From Ruminococcus sp. (GTDB lineage Bacteria; Bacillota; Clostridia; Oscillospirales; Ruminococcaceae): a DNA stretch of 50,577 nucleotides. Made by a program: the position numbers and the translations under genes. The notes beneath the pieces are model-generated. The model was not told the DNA's origin. It saw only the letters and a list, made by a program, of their open reading frames with translations, and did not search any database. This document shows, piece by piece, positions 24,873-32,638 of this stretch (the stretch's first letter is position 1; each line of letters starts with the position of its first letter). The stretch covers positions 1 to 50,577 of the forward strand of contig JAFSSS010000056.1 in assembly GCA_017450925.1 (NCBI GenBank), given 5' to 3'.

Positions 24873-25811
24873 ATGATAAAGCATAGATCAAGGATAGTAC
24901 CGCTTTTATGCGTGCTGTGTATGCTGATAACGCTGTGCCTGCCGGTGCAGGCGTTCGCGGACAGCGGCACTGTGCTGACGGTGAACACCCGCTGCAGCGA
25001 TGTGCCGGTGCAGTATATCCGCTGGAGGATATTCCGCGTAGGCTCAAGGAACGTGTATGGAGGCTTTGATATCGACCCTGCATATGCGCAGAGCGGTGTT
25101 TCCTTCAGCGATACGGTCACCGAGGACGAGGCAAAGGCGGCTGCCGAGAAGTTCCTTGCCTTTATTACCGAAAACGAGGCCGAGCCGGATTTCATCGCAG
25201 TTTCCGACGAGAACGGCGCTGCAAAGGCAGATGTGGGAACACCGGGCATATTCTTTGTGTATATGCTGGCGGCGGATATCGGCGAGTATCACTATACGGC
25301 GCTTCCTGCTATCGTTGAGGTAAAGGACGGCGGTTCGGAGGTCATTCCGAAAATGGAGAGCGAAAAGGCTACCGGCGACGAGTCCGGCCCCAGCGACAGT
25401 GCGGGCGAGACCGAGTCCGGCCCGGACGACAGCACCGGCGGGAGCGAATCCGGCCCGGATGACAGCACCTACGGCGACGAGTCCAGCCCCGATGACAGCA
25501 CCGGCGGCGACGAGTCTCTTCCCGATGAAAGCGAGGTCAGCAATCCCGACAGTCTGGACGACAGTGAGGACAGCAGTCCCGAAAGCCGCGATGACAGCGA
25601 AAGCATCGACTCTGACAGCTCTGATGATACTTCATCGCCCGGCGATACCAGCGGCGGAAGCAATTCCAAGGGCGGCGGCGACTCCACTCCCGAAAGGATA
25701 CCGCAGACGGGTCAGCTTTGGTGGCCTGTTCCCATGCTGGCATTTATAGGTCTTGTGCTGATAGCTCTCGGCTTGAGAGTGCGCTCGGGAAAGGGCGGCA
25801 AGGATGAATAA
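24873..25811 (+). CDS. Minor (basal) pilin or surface protein with Ser-Asp stalk and IPQTG signal
   Basis: This 312-residue protein has a signal peptide (1-28), one globular domain of about 120 residues (30-150), and a low-complexity stalk of S/D/E/G/P repeats such as ESGPDDST (about 160-270). It ends with IPQTG, a hydrophobic helix and RSGKGGKDE. The N-terminal fold resembles small pilin domains (GTPGIFFVYML near its end, like the GLYLV of pilins). Its place between two sortases suggests a basal subunit that links the pilus to the wall. The stop overlaps the next start by 8 nt. Confidence 0.85.
   Translation: MIKHRSRIVPLLCVLCMLITLCLPVQAFADSGTVLTVNTRCSDVPVQYIRWRIFRVGSRNVYGGFDIDPAYAQSGVSFSDTVTEDEAKAAAEKFLAFITENEAEPDFIAVSDENGAAKADVGTPGIFFVYMLAADIGEYHYTALPAIVEVKDGGSEVIPKMESEKATGDESGPSDSAGETESGPDDSTGGSESGPDDSTYGDESSPDDSTGGDESLPDESEVSNPDSLDDSEDSSPESRDDSESIDSDSSDDTSSPGDTSGGSNSKGGGDSTPERIPQTGQLWWPVPMLAFIGLVLIALGLRVRSGKGGKDE
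25375..25640 (+). repeat. Ser-Asp-rich coding repeat of the minor pilin
   Basis: Degenerate units encode (G/D)ES(G/S)PDDST and similar, a wall-crossing stalk. Confidence 0.7.
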
Positions 25812-26472
25812 TAAAGCGATCGGACGGCTTTTGATCGTGACAGGGGCATTGCTGCTTGCAGCAGCAGTGTCTCTTGTTGTATTCAATAAGCTGGAGGACA
25901 GCTCCGCAAAGAAGTCGGCAGATAAGTCGCTTGCGGCGTTAAAGGAGTATATTTCAACGCAGTCGGAGCCTTCCCCCGTCGAGGACGGGAGCCGTCCGCA
26001 GACAGGTGATGAAAGCGCCGCCGGGAAGCAGGAGACTGCATCGGCGGAGGAGCCCGAGGATACCGACGGCGATCAAGCGCTGGAAATAGACGGGGAGTTC
26101 TATATCGGTATGCTGACTATCCCCAAGCTGGGGCTTGAGCTGCCGGTGGCACGGAACTATTCCGAGGCCAATATGGATATTGCCCCCAGCCGCTGGAAGG
26201 GCACGCTTGCGGGACACGACATGATGATATGCGGGCATAACTACTCCGGCTTTTTCCTCGACCTTGACAAGCTCGAGGCCGGAGATCAGCTCGTCTTTAC
26301 CAACCTGCGCGGCAGGCAGTTCTTCTTCACCGTGTCGTGGACGGAAATGGTCTCCGGCTGGGACACCGTCACCATGCTTTCCGGCGCCGAAAGCTGGGAT
26401 CTGACAGTGTTCACCTGCACATGGAGCGGCTGGAGCCGCGTTACCGTCAGGGCGGTAAGAGATAAAGAGTAG
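25804..26472 (+). CDS. Second sortase, class uncertain
   Basis: This 222-residue protein has an N-terminal membrane helix (about 7-26), an acidic spacer and a sortase domain with His145 in ICGHNY and Cys205 in LTVFTCTW, followed by the presumed Arg in SGWSRVTVR. There is no C-terminal helix, unlike the class C enzyme upstream. It may attach the finished pilus to peptidoglycan or act on IPQTG or LPESG. The spacer contains RPQTG (about 61-65), which resembles a sorting signal but lacks a following helix. It overlaps the minor pilin gene by 8 nt and ends the operon. No clear terminator follows. Confidence 0.87.
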   Translation: MNNKAIGRLLIVTGALLLAAAVSLVVFNKLEDSSAKKSADKSLAALKEYISTQSEPSPVEDGSRPQTGDESAAGKQETASAEEPEDTDGDQALEIDGEFYIGMLTIPKLGLELPVARNYSEANMDIAPSRWKGTLAGHDMMICGHNYSGFFLDLDKLEAGDQLVFTNLRGRQFFFTVSWTEMVSGWDTVTMLSGAESWDLTVFTCTWSGWSRVTVRAVRDKE

Positions 26473-26533
26473 ATCAGACAGTCATAAGCAGAGAACGGGA
26501 AAGATCAGTTATGATATGACAGGAGGTATCATT

Positions 26534-27259
26534 ATGGCAGAATTTTGTTCGATGTGCGGAGCTCAGTTAAAGGACGGCGCCGGCTTTTGCCGAAGCTGCG
26601 GTGCGCCGGCGGACGGACCTGCCCCGATGAACGCTGCGGCAGGCTATGCCGGTAACGGTGCCGACCGTACAGGTGTTCCTGCCCCCGGCTTTTCCGACCG
26701 TGCAGATCACCCGGAGATCTTAGCCAAAATGAAAAAGAACCGCATCGGGGCTTTCATTTTCGGTATCATCATCATTCCATTGCCCTTTGCGGGGTTTATG
26801 ATCTACAGCTCTGTCTCCGGAAAAATGGAAACAAAGAATGCCGCTGTTTACGGCGGGATCGTTTCCGGCGTGTTCCTGCTGTTCGCGCTGATAAGCCTGC
26901 TGCGACGGACAGCGGCAAAGCCTTACGATGCAGTGGTCATCGGCAAGAGGACAAGGCAGGTGGAACGCAGTGACAGCTCTGACAGCAGCAGTTATCGCAG
27001 CACCTACACAGAGTACATTACAACCGTACAGACCTCTACCGGCAAAAAGAAAAAGATCAGAGAGCGGGACGGCTCCTTGATCTATGCCTACAGCTATCTT
27101 CAGCCAGGGGACCGTTTTAGGTATCACCCGCAGTTTCATTTTCCTTACGAGCTTTATGACAAATCCAAAGCCCCCTATATCCGCTGCGTGAGCTGCACGA
27201 AGGAAAACCCTGTCACTGCCGACCGCTGCTCAAAATGCGGGATACCGCTGCTTAAATAA
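26534..27259 (+). CDS. Membrane protein with zinc ribbons at both ends
   Basis: This 241-residue protein has unknown function. The N-terminal zinc ribbon is CSMCG...CRSCG; the C-terminal one is CVSC...CSKCG. Two membrane helices lie at about 72-92 and 104-124. The part between helices and the second ribbon has a Ser-rich loop (DSSDSSSYRST) and a beta-rich domain of DUF3592 appearance (PYDAVVIGK, PGDRFRYHP). Start: AGGAGG then 7 nt then ATG; a weaker in-frame start lies 18 nt upstream. It is 61 nt after the pilus operon and could be read through from it. Confidence 0.8.
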   Translation: MAEFCSMCGAQLKDGAGFCRSCGAPADGPAPMNAAAGYAGNGADRTGVPAPGFSDRADHPEILAKMKKNRIGAFIFGIIIIPLPFAGFMIYSSVSGKMETKNAAVYGGIVSGVFLLFALISLLRRTAAKPYDAVVIGKRTRQVERSDSSDSSSYRSTYTEYITTVQTSTGKKKKIRERDGSLIYAYSYLQPGDRFRYHPQFHFPYELYDKSKAPYIRCVSCTKENPVTADRCSKCGIPLLK

Positions 27260-27291
27260 AACGGGGCTGCTGTAGGAAGTGCCTCAGACTG

Positions 27292-27331
27292 AAAAAATGG
27301 GTATTCCCTCCATCCGGGGGAATACCCATTT
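27292..27331 (-). terminator. Terminator of the epimerase gene
   Basis: AAATGGGTATTCCC pairs with GGGAATACCCATTT over 14 bp around a 9-nt loop. On the minus strand TTTTTT follows. It lies 35 nt after the epimerase stop and may also stop the convergent zinc-ribbon gene. Confidence 0.92.
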
Positions 27332-27366
27332 ACGCACATTGTGAAGCTGCACGGCAGCCTGCTCTT

Positions 27367-28296
27367 TTACTTGGTATTAGCCAGCGTCCATTTCATAGGG
27401 CAGATACGTCTTGCCTTGGTGTTGTCGATATGCCAGTTCTGGAAGGTGGATGACGGGTCGAAATAGCGGTAGTCGGTCTTTGCCTTTGCCTTGTTGAAGC
27501 CGAGGCTGAATCCGTTGTTCTTCTGCACCACGGCGCCGATGCGGTTGTGATCGCGTTCATAGTCGAGTATCTGCTTGGCGGTGATTATCTCGGAATCGCA
27601 GACGTTATACAGGCCGTCATAGCGCCCGGAGGGAATAGCGATGATGCCCTTGCAGAAGTCGATGAAATTATACAGGCAGCAGAAGGTAAAGCCGTATATG
27701 CCGTCGTTGAAGAAATAGCCCACATCGTCCTTGGGGTCATAGACCTTGTCCCTTAGGTTTTGGGTATATTCCGCGGTATAGATCGGAGCGACTCTTGCGA
27801 TGACAGGCACGCAGTCCGACTTTTTGAAGGCCTTCATCAGATACTTCTCACTGGTAAGCTTAAGGTCGGCATAGTTGGTGTTGCCCTTTTCAGAGGTGGT
27901 CTCGCGTATGGGCTCACGCCCCTTCTGGGGGCCATATACGTCGGTGGTGGAAAGCAGTATGAAGTTCTTTACGTCATATTTATCCGCAGCCTCGTAGATA
28001 AACTTGTCCGTCAGCTTGCTGCGCTTAAGCTCGTTATCGGTGATATACGAATCAAAGTCGTTATCCACAGAATTGGCAAGGTGGATTATCGTGTCAAGCT
28101 GGTTAGAGGAGATTATCTGCGTTATCGCATCCTTATCTGAAGGCTCACACTGAACGAAGGTATAGTTAGGGTCAATACCGATCTGTCCGTTAGGAGTACT
28201 GTCCGTTGCATATATCCTGTGTTTTTTACGCAGCAAAGAATCTGCCAGCTGCATCCCTATAAATCCGCTGGCACCGGTAATAAGAATGGATGCCAT
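27367..28296 (-). CDS. NAD(P)-dependent epimerase/dehydratase (extended SDR)
   Basis: This 309-residue protein has the nucleotide-binding TGASGFIG (7-14) and the catalytic pair Tyr142/Lys146 in YADLK, with STTDVYG before it. It is an extended short-chain dehydrogenase that probably acts on a nucleotide-sugar, judging by the GDP/UDP-sugar epimerase fold. The substrate is not evident and no sugar-nucleotide operon surrounds it. The start is the ATG after GAGAGGGG; an upstream extension of 25 codons in the open frame crosses the leader and has no ribosome-binding site. It has its own promoter and terminator. Confidence 0.88.
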   Translation of the reverse strand: MASILITGASGFIGMQLADSLLRKKHRIYATDSTPNGQIGIDPNYTFVQCEPSDKDAITQIISSNQLDTIIHLANSVDNDFDSYITDNELKRSKLTDKFIYEAADKYDVKNFILLSTTDVYGPQKGREPIRETTSEKGNTNYADLKLTSEKYLMKAFKKSDCVPVIARVAPIYTAEYTQNLRDKVYDPKDDVGYFFNDGIYGFTFCCLYNFIDFCKGIIAIPSGRYDGLYNVCDSEIITAKQILDYERDHNRIGAVVQKNNGFSLGFNKAKAKTDYRYFDPSSTFQNWHIDNTKARRICPMKWTLANTK

Positions 28297-28375
28297 ATTC
28301 TTCAGCCCCTCTCCCACAGCTGCGAAAATAAATGAATTTGTTTTTGTTCGCAGCAGCATATAATAAAGCATATAT

Positions 28376-28404
28376 ATTATACCATAAAATATTCATATTG
28401 AAAA
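28376..28404 (-). promoter_or_regulatory. Promoter of the epimerase gene
   Basis: The minus strand reads TTTTCA, 17 bp, TATAAT, with TGG before the -10 (extended type). The leader is about 75 nt. Confidence 0.6.
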
Positions 28405-28453
28405 GTCTTTTGTGTTCATTTGATGAAAAGTTTTATTTTCTTTATAATTTTAC

Positions 28454-28482
28454 TTGCTTAAATTTGTGAATTGTGTTAAAAT
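28454..28482 (+). promoter_or_regulatory. Promoter of the MBOAT-like operon
   Basis: TTGCTT, 17 bp, TAAAAT. The leader of about 110 nt up to 28599 is AT-rich and no riboswitch was recognised in it. Together with the divergent epimerase leader this accounts for the gene-free stretch 28297-28599. Confidence 0.55.
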
Positions 28483-28599
28483 AATTAGGGAAAAAGGGAT
28501 CGATTTAAGATAATAGTCAACAGTTGAAACGCATACGGTCTCTTAATATTAAATGCAAAAATATTACCGCTATATAGTTACTGACACGGGGGATTGAAT

Positions 28600-29979
28600 T
28601 TGGTCTATTCCGAGCTGCTATTTTTCTTGGGCGTACTGCCCGTATCGGTGCTGCTGTCGTTTCTGGACAGGAGCGCCGAATATAAAAATCTTATACTGAT
28701 AATAACCTCGGCGGCCTTCATAAGCTGGGGCAAGCCGATGTGGTGTCTGCTTATACTGACCTCGACTGTTTCAGAGTATCTGATCGGTCTGGGGATAGGC
28801 AGGCTTCGGACGAACAGCAGGCCGGCCGCCGCCGGGCTTTTGGCGCTTTCGGGGATCATCAACCTTGGGCTGCTGGTGCTTTTCGCGCACAACTCCGTAT
28901 TCCCGGAGGGCAGCGCTTTCCGTCTGCGGGACGCTGTTATACCCATGGGCGCTGCGTGGTACAGCGCAAAGGCCTTTTCCTACAGCTTTGATGTGTTCAC
29001 CGGCCGCTGTCGGGCGGAGAGGAACTATTTCTGCCTGCTGACCTATATGTCATCGTATCATTTTGTCATGGCGGGGCCTGTGGTGCGCTACGGCGATATG
29101 GAGCCAATGATAAGAAACCGCAGGATAACCGGCGCAATGCTTAGCAGCGGTCTTGACCGCTTTATCATCGGGCTGGCGAAGTATGTGATACTTGCCCCCG
29201 CATTTTCAAGGCTGGCAGCGGCCGGTCTTGAACACAGGGATGCTACTCTTGCCGGCAGCTGGATAGGTATGCTGGCATATTTGGGCGAATGCTGGTTCAC
29301 GTTTACGGCGCTCTGCGATATGGCAAAGGGTCTCGGTCTGCTGAACGGTTTTGATTACGAGGAGAATTACCGCGACCTTTCGGTGAGCAATATGCTGACG
29401 GGCTTTGTCACCAGCGCCAACACCACCCTTATCAGACTTTTCAGAGACTTCTTCGGAATGTTCACAAGGGGCAATGACTTCTTTGCGGCGGTGTTCACAC
29501 TGGCGGGCTGCGTGATGATCGCACTTTGGTACAGCATCGGCTATCCATTCCTTGCTGTGGGCATCGCGCTGGGCGCAGTGCTGATGATCGAAAGGCTGAT
29601 CCCGGAGAAGACGAAGAAAAGGATACCTGCCGCTGTCAAGGCGGTGTATGTGTTCCTGCTTGCAGTGCTGATAGTGGGAGGCATCCGCTTTACTGACCTT
29701 GAAGGCTACAAGAGCTGGCTGCTTTCGCTTTTCGGCTCGGGGAATGAATACATACTTACAAAGGCGCTGAAAAAGGTGCTGCTGGAAAACCTGTTTCTGA
29801 TAGTGATAGGCTTCTGCTGCGTCTGTGTGCCGGTGAAGAGCCTGCTGAAAAAGGGCATAGGCCGCCTCGAGGAAAGGTCTGTACAGTGCATGGGCATAGT
29901 GCGGATAGGCAGGACTGTTCTGCTGGCTGTGCTGCTGGTGATGTGCGTTATCACGCTGGCTGCCCAGCGCGTGGGATAA
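28600..29979 (+). CDS. Degenerate MBOAT (AlgI/DltB-like) membrane protein
   Basis: This 459-residue multi-helix protein follows the AlgI plan: MVYSELLFFLGVLP at the start, MAGPVVRYGDM in the middle, and ALWYSIGYPFLAVG near residue 310. In active MBOAT O-acyltransferases the last motif contains the catalytic His (LWHG); here it is Tyr311. The DFWRRWHISL motif is replaced by a segment reading TTLIRLFRDFF. Acyl transfer is therefore unlikely by the known mechanism. The start is taken as TTG 28600, 7 nt after GGGGGA and matching the family's MVF/Y start; a TTG two codons earlier is possible. It is followed after 12 nt by a truncated DHHW-like partner. Confidence 0.8.
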   Translation: MVYSELLFFLGVLPVSVLLSFLDRSAEYKNLILIITSAAFISWGKPMWCLLILTSTVSEYLIGLGIGRLRTNSRPAAAGLLALSGIINLGLLVLFAHNSVFPEGSAFRLRDAVIPMGAAWYSAKAFSYSFDVFTGRCRAERNYFCLLTYMSSYHFVMAGPVVRYGDMEPMIRNRRITGAMLSSGLDRFIIGLAKYVILAPAFSRLAAAGLEHRDATLAGSWIGMLAYLGECWFTFTALCDMAKGLGLLNGFDYEENYRDLSVSNMLTGFVTSANTTLIRLFRDFFGMFTRGNDFFAAVFTLAGCVMIALWYSIGYPFLAVGIALGAVLMIERLIPEKTKKRIPAAVKAVYVFLLAVLIVGGIRFTDLEGYKSWLLSLFGSGNEYILTKALKKVLLENLFLIVIGFCCVCVPVKSLLKKGIGRLEERSVQCMGIVRIGRTVLLAVLLVMCVITLAAQRVG

Positions 29980-29991
29980 GGAGGGAGCTTC

Positions 29992-30831
29992 GTGGATAAG
30001 AATATCGTAGATGTGGATATGAGCGAATACGAGGATGCTCCCGAAATGCCCGAGGAGTGCCCCGAAAGCGAGGAGGCGATCGAGGAGATCAGCCGCCGCT
30101 CGCTGAATGATAAATACACGTTTATAAATGTGATCGTGCTGGCTATAGCAGTGATCGGCTGTGCGGCATACTTTATCTCCATGACCAGCTCAAAGCGCTA
30201 CGGCGATGAGGGGAACAAGTTCAGCATCGAGCGGCTTGCAAACGGCAAATATACGGCCGAGATCAGCAAGCGGTATTACAGCTCTATTGCCTATCCCGAG
30301 GGGATAAAGGAGCTGTCGGAAAAGCTGACCCGCCTCTACGGCATAACCGAGGGCAAGCCGAGCGAAGAGGTGCTTGACCCCGATGAAATGCAGAACGAGC
30401 CGGGGTCAGAGGTGACCGGCACATCTGACTCCCGCGGAGGCCACGACGAGAAGGAGGTCACCACCGCCGGTACGGATGAAAAGGACGAGGAGAAAAAGCA
30501 GTCCAAGACTACCAGCGCCACGCTGGAAAAATATGCTACCAAGTTCTACCATACCACCACCACCGAGGAGACAGAGCCCGAGGATGATTCGGAGGAGGAG
30601 ACTACTACCACCAACAATAACGCTCCGTCGATCACGTCAACTACCACCGAAAAGGCCACCGAGTGGACGCATAAGGAAACAAAGACCCAGTCCCAGACAA
30701 AGGCAACACCTGCCGATACCGGCAGGGTGACCGAGGATACCTCGAGCCAGTCGCCGCCCCCGGAGGACAGCTCGTCAGAGCCGGCAGACGAAAGCTCGGA
30801 GGCAGAGCCCGATGCGGGTGCAGACGAGTAA
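29992..30831 (+). CDS. Membrane protein with a DHHW-like N-terminal stub and Thr/Glu-rich tail
   Basis: This 279-residue protein has an acidic cytoplasmic N-terminus, one membrane helix (44-64) and a segment at 76-118 (FSIERLANGKYTAEISKRYY...LSEKLTRLYGI) that resembles the first part of DHHW/AlgX-type proteins, the usual partner of MBOAT transferases. The catalytic SGNH-like part is absent; instead a low-complexity T/E/S/D/K tail of about 160 residues runs to the end. The GTG start has GGAGGG 6 nt upstream. TAATG overlap couples it to the radical-SAM gene downstream. The DHHW assignment rests on pattern resemblance only. Confidence 0.65.
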   Translation: MDKNIVDVDMSEYEDAPEMPEECPESEEAIEEISRRSLNDKYTFINVIVLAIAVIGCAAYFISMTSSKRYGDEGNKFSIERLANGKYTAEISKRYYSSIAYPEGIKELSEKLTRLYGITEGKPSEEVLDPDEMQNEPGSEVTGTSDSRGGHDEKEVTTAGTDEKDEEKKQSKTTSATLEKYATKFYHTTTTEETEPEDDSEEETTTTNNNAPSITSTTTEKATEWTHKETKTQSQTKATPADTGRVTEDTSSQSPPPEDSSSEPADESSEAEPDAGADE

Positions 30832-31808
30832 TGACCCAGCGTGATACTAATCCCTTTGCAGCCTCGAGCGATAACAAGCGCTATCTGACCTACAGCTATT
30901 ATCTGCGGCAGCGCTTCGGCGGAAAGGTCTTTAAGGTACCGCTGAATATCGACTTCGGCTGTCCCAACCGGGACGGCACAAAGGGCAGAGGCGGCTGCAT
31001 ATTCTGCTCCGCCAAAGCAAGCGGAGATTTCGCCGGCGACCCCTGTGAGGATATCGCCGCCCAGTTTGAAGAGATACGCCGGCGAATGCATAAAAAGTGG
31101 CCGGAGGGGAGGTATATCCCCTATTTTCAAGCCGGCTCAAACACCTACGGCGAGACGGAGCGCCTGCGGAAGATGTTCCGGCGGGCTCTAAGCTTTGAAA
31201 ACACCGTGGGACTGGCGATAGCTACCCGCGCCGACTGCATCGACAGGGAAAAGGCGGATATGCTCGCGGAGCTGGCAGGGGATACATATCTTACGGTGGA
31301 GCTGGGGCTGCAGAGCATCCACGACCGAACCGCCGAGCTTTGCAACCGCTGCCACACCTTTGAGGATTTTCTGCGGGGCTTCGGGCTGCTGAAGGAGCGG
31401 GGGATAAACGTCTGCGTCCACATTATAAACGGCCTTCCCGGCGAGAGCCGCAGCATGATGCTGGAGACTGCCCGCACAGTGGGAGACCTTGGCATCCACG
31501 CGGTCAAGATACATCTGCTGCACATCCTTCGGGGAACGGTGCTGGCGCAGATGCTTGAGCGGGGAGAGGTGCGGCCTATGGAGCAGGGGGAGTATGTTTC
31601 TCTTGTCTGCGACCAGATAGAGAGCCTGCCCCCGGAGGTGATCGTTGAGCGCGTCACCGGCGACGGTGCCAGAAGCGACTTGATAGCGCCGCTGTGGAGC
31701 CTAAAAAAGTTCTGCGTCATGAACGACATCGACAAGGAGCTTTACCGCCGGGGAACCTATCAAGGCTTCTCACACGGACAGGCCGGACGTTATTCGATCA
31801 TAGATTAA
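30831..31808 (+). CDS. Radical SAM protein, YhcC-like (TIGR01212 type)
   Basis: This 325-residue protein binds a [4Fe-4S] cluster through Cys44, Cys56 and Cys59 (CPNRDGTKGRGGCIFC), the spacing typical of the YhcC/Elp3-like group. NIDFGCPNRDG and LGLQSIHD are also group features. The reaction is unknown; family members are suspected to modify RNA or small molecules. The start overlaps the previous stop (TAATG), so it is in the MBOAT-like operon. A repeat region follows. Confidence 0.9.
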   Translation: MTQRDTNPFAASSDNKRYLTYSYYLRQRFGGKVFKVPLNIDFGCPNRDGTKGRGGCIFCSAKASGDFAGDPCEDIAAQFEEIRRRMHKKWPEGRYIPYFQAGSNTYGETERLRKMFRRALSFENTVGLAIATRADCIDREKADMLAELAGDTYLTVELGLQSIHDRTAELCNRCHTFEDFLRGFGLLKERGINVCVHIINGLPGESRSMMLETARTVGDLGIHAVKIHLLHILRGTVLAQMLERGEVRPMEQGEYVSLVCDQIESLPPEVIVERVTGDGARSDLIAPLWSLKKFCVMNDIDKELYRRGTYQGFSHGQAGRYSIID

Positions 31809-31832
31809 GTATCGCAAGTCCGCTGTGCATTG

Positions 31833-31850
31833 CTGAATCAGCTGATTCAG
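31833..31850. repeat. Perfect 18-bp palindrome
   Basis: CTGAATCAGCTGATTCAG equals its reverse complement. It lies 25 nt after the YhcC-like stop, at the left end of a repeat-rich intergenic region. Confidence 0.7.
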
Positions 31851-31970
31851 TTGACAGTTGATAATGGATAATGAAGGAGTGCGCTTTTGGCGCACGGATG
31901 CCCATTCGGGCGCTGAAGAAAGTGCGAAAATACGCAATTGTGCATTGTGCATTATGCATTGTGCATTGAA
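31851..31970. repeat. Intergenic repeat region C (GATAATGGATAATG and TGCATTG units)
   Basis: GTTGATAATGGATAATGAAGGAG is followed by hairpins GTGCGC/GCGCAC (31879-31895) and GCCC/GGGC (31900-31911), then four TGCATTG-type units (about 31938-31968). The same GATAATGGATA motif appears in reverse at 38141-38220. Such AT-rich interspersed repeats occur at many sites in related genomes (recalled, not checked). Confidence 0.65.
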
Positions 31971-32000
31971 ATCAAGATCATTCAGATTGGAGATAATAGT

Positions 32001-32618
32001 ATGAAAAAGAGCATGACATTAAGCTACGAGGTGGACGGGGGGCTTTATCTCAATATCACCAACAAATGCCCCTGTAACTGCACCTTCTGCATCCGCAACA
32101 ACGGCGACGGGGCTTACGGCTCCGACCCGCTTTGGCTGGAGCATCAGCCCTCGGCAGAGGAGATCATCGAGGATCTGAAAAAACGGGAGCTGGACAGGTA
32201 TAAGCAGATCGTCTTCTGCGGCTACGGCGAGCCTACCTGTGAGCTGGAGCTGCTGAAAACCGTTTCGGCATATCTCCGGAGCGTGACGAAAACTCCCATA
32301 CGCATAAACACCAACGGCCTCTCCGACCTTATCAACAAGCGCAACACCGCCCCGGAGTTCAAGGGCGTATGCGATGTGGTCTCCATTAGCCTTAATGCCT
32401 CCACCAGCGAGGCCTATCACGCCGTGACCCGCCCCTCGTTCAAGGGCGTTGACAGCTTTGAGGCTATGCTGCGGTTTGCCGAAAATGTGAAGGCCTATGT
32501 CCCCGATGTGGTGCTGACAGTGGTGGATATTATCGGCGAGGAGGAGATAGAACGCTCCCGCCGGATCGCTGAAAGCATCGGCGTGCGCCTGCGGGTAAGA
32601 GAGTATATCCCGGAATAA
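32001..32618 (+). CDS. Small radical SAM protein (TatD-associated/TIGR04100-like)
   Basis: This 205-residue protein carries the CxxxCxxC motif at Cys23, Cys27 and Cys30 (NKCPCNCTFC). The SAM-binding GYGEPT and the strand ending INTNG are also present. Short proteins starting LYLNITNKCPCNCTFCIRN belong to a radical-SAM subgroup named for linkage to TatD or paired genes; the substrate is unknown. The start ATG is 7 nt after TTGGAGA; the open frame from 31938 runs through repeat units and is rejected. It is followed after 20 nt by hisC, which may be its partner. Confidence 0.88.
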   Translation: MKKSMTLSYEVDGGLYLNITNKCPCNCTFCIRNNGDGAYGSDPLWLEHQPSAEEIIEDLKKRELDRYKQIVFCGYGEPTCELELLKTVSAYLRSVTKTPIRINTNGLSDLINKRNTAPEFKGVCDVVSISLNASTSEAYHAVTRPSFKGVDSFEAMLRFAENVKAYVPDVVLTVVDIIGEEEIERSRRIAESIGVRLRVREYIPE

Positions 32619-32638
32619 ACTCCAAGGAGAGAAGTAAA

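Noticed and set aside
28490-28599. Possible riboswitch in the MBOAT-like leader
   Set aside because: The leader is long enough, but no conserved core of c-di-GMP, SAM, TPP, glycine or similar riboswitches could be recognised.
31938-31968. TGCATTG units as a CRISPR array or replication iterons
   Set aside because: The units are only 7-8 bp and nearly contiguous, without spacers, and no cas or replication initiator gene is near.
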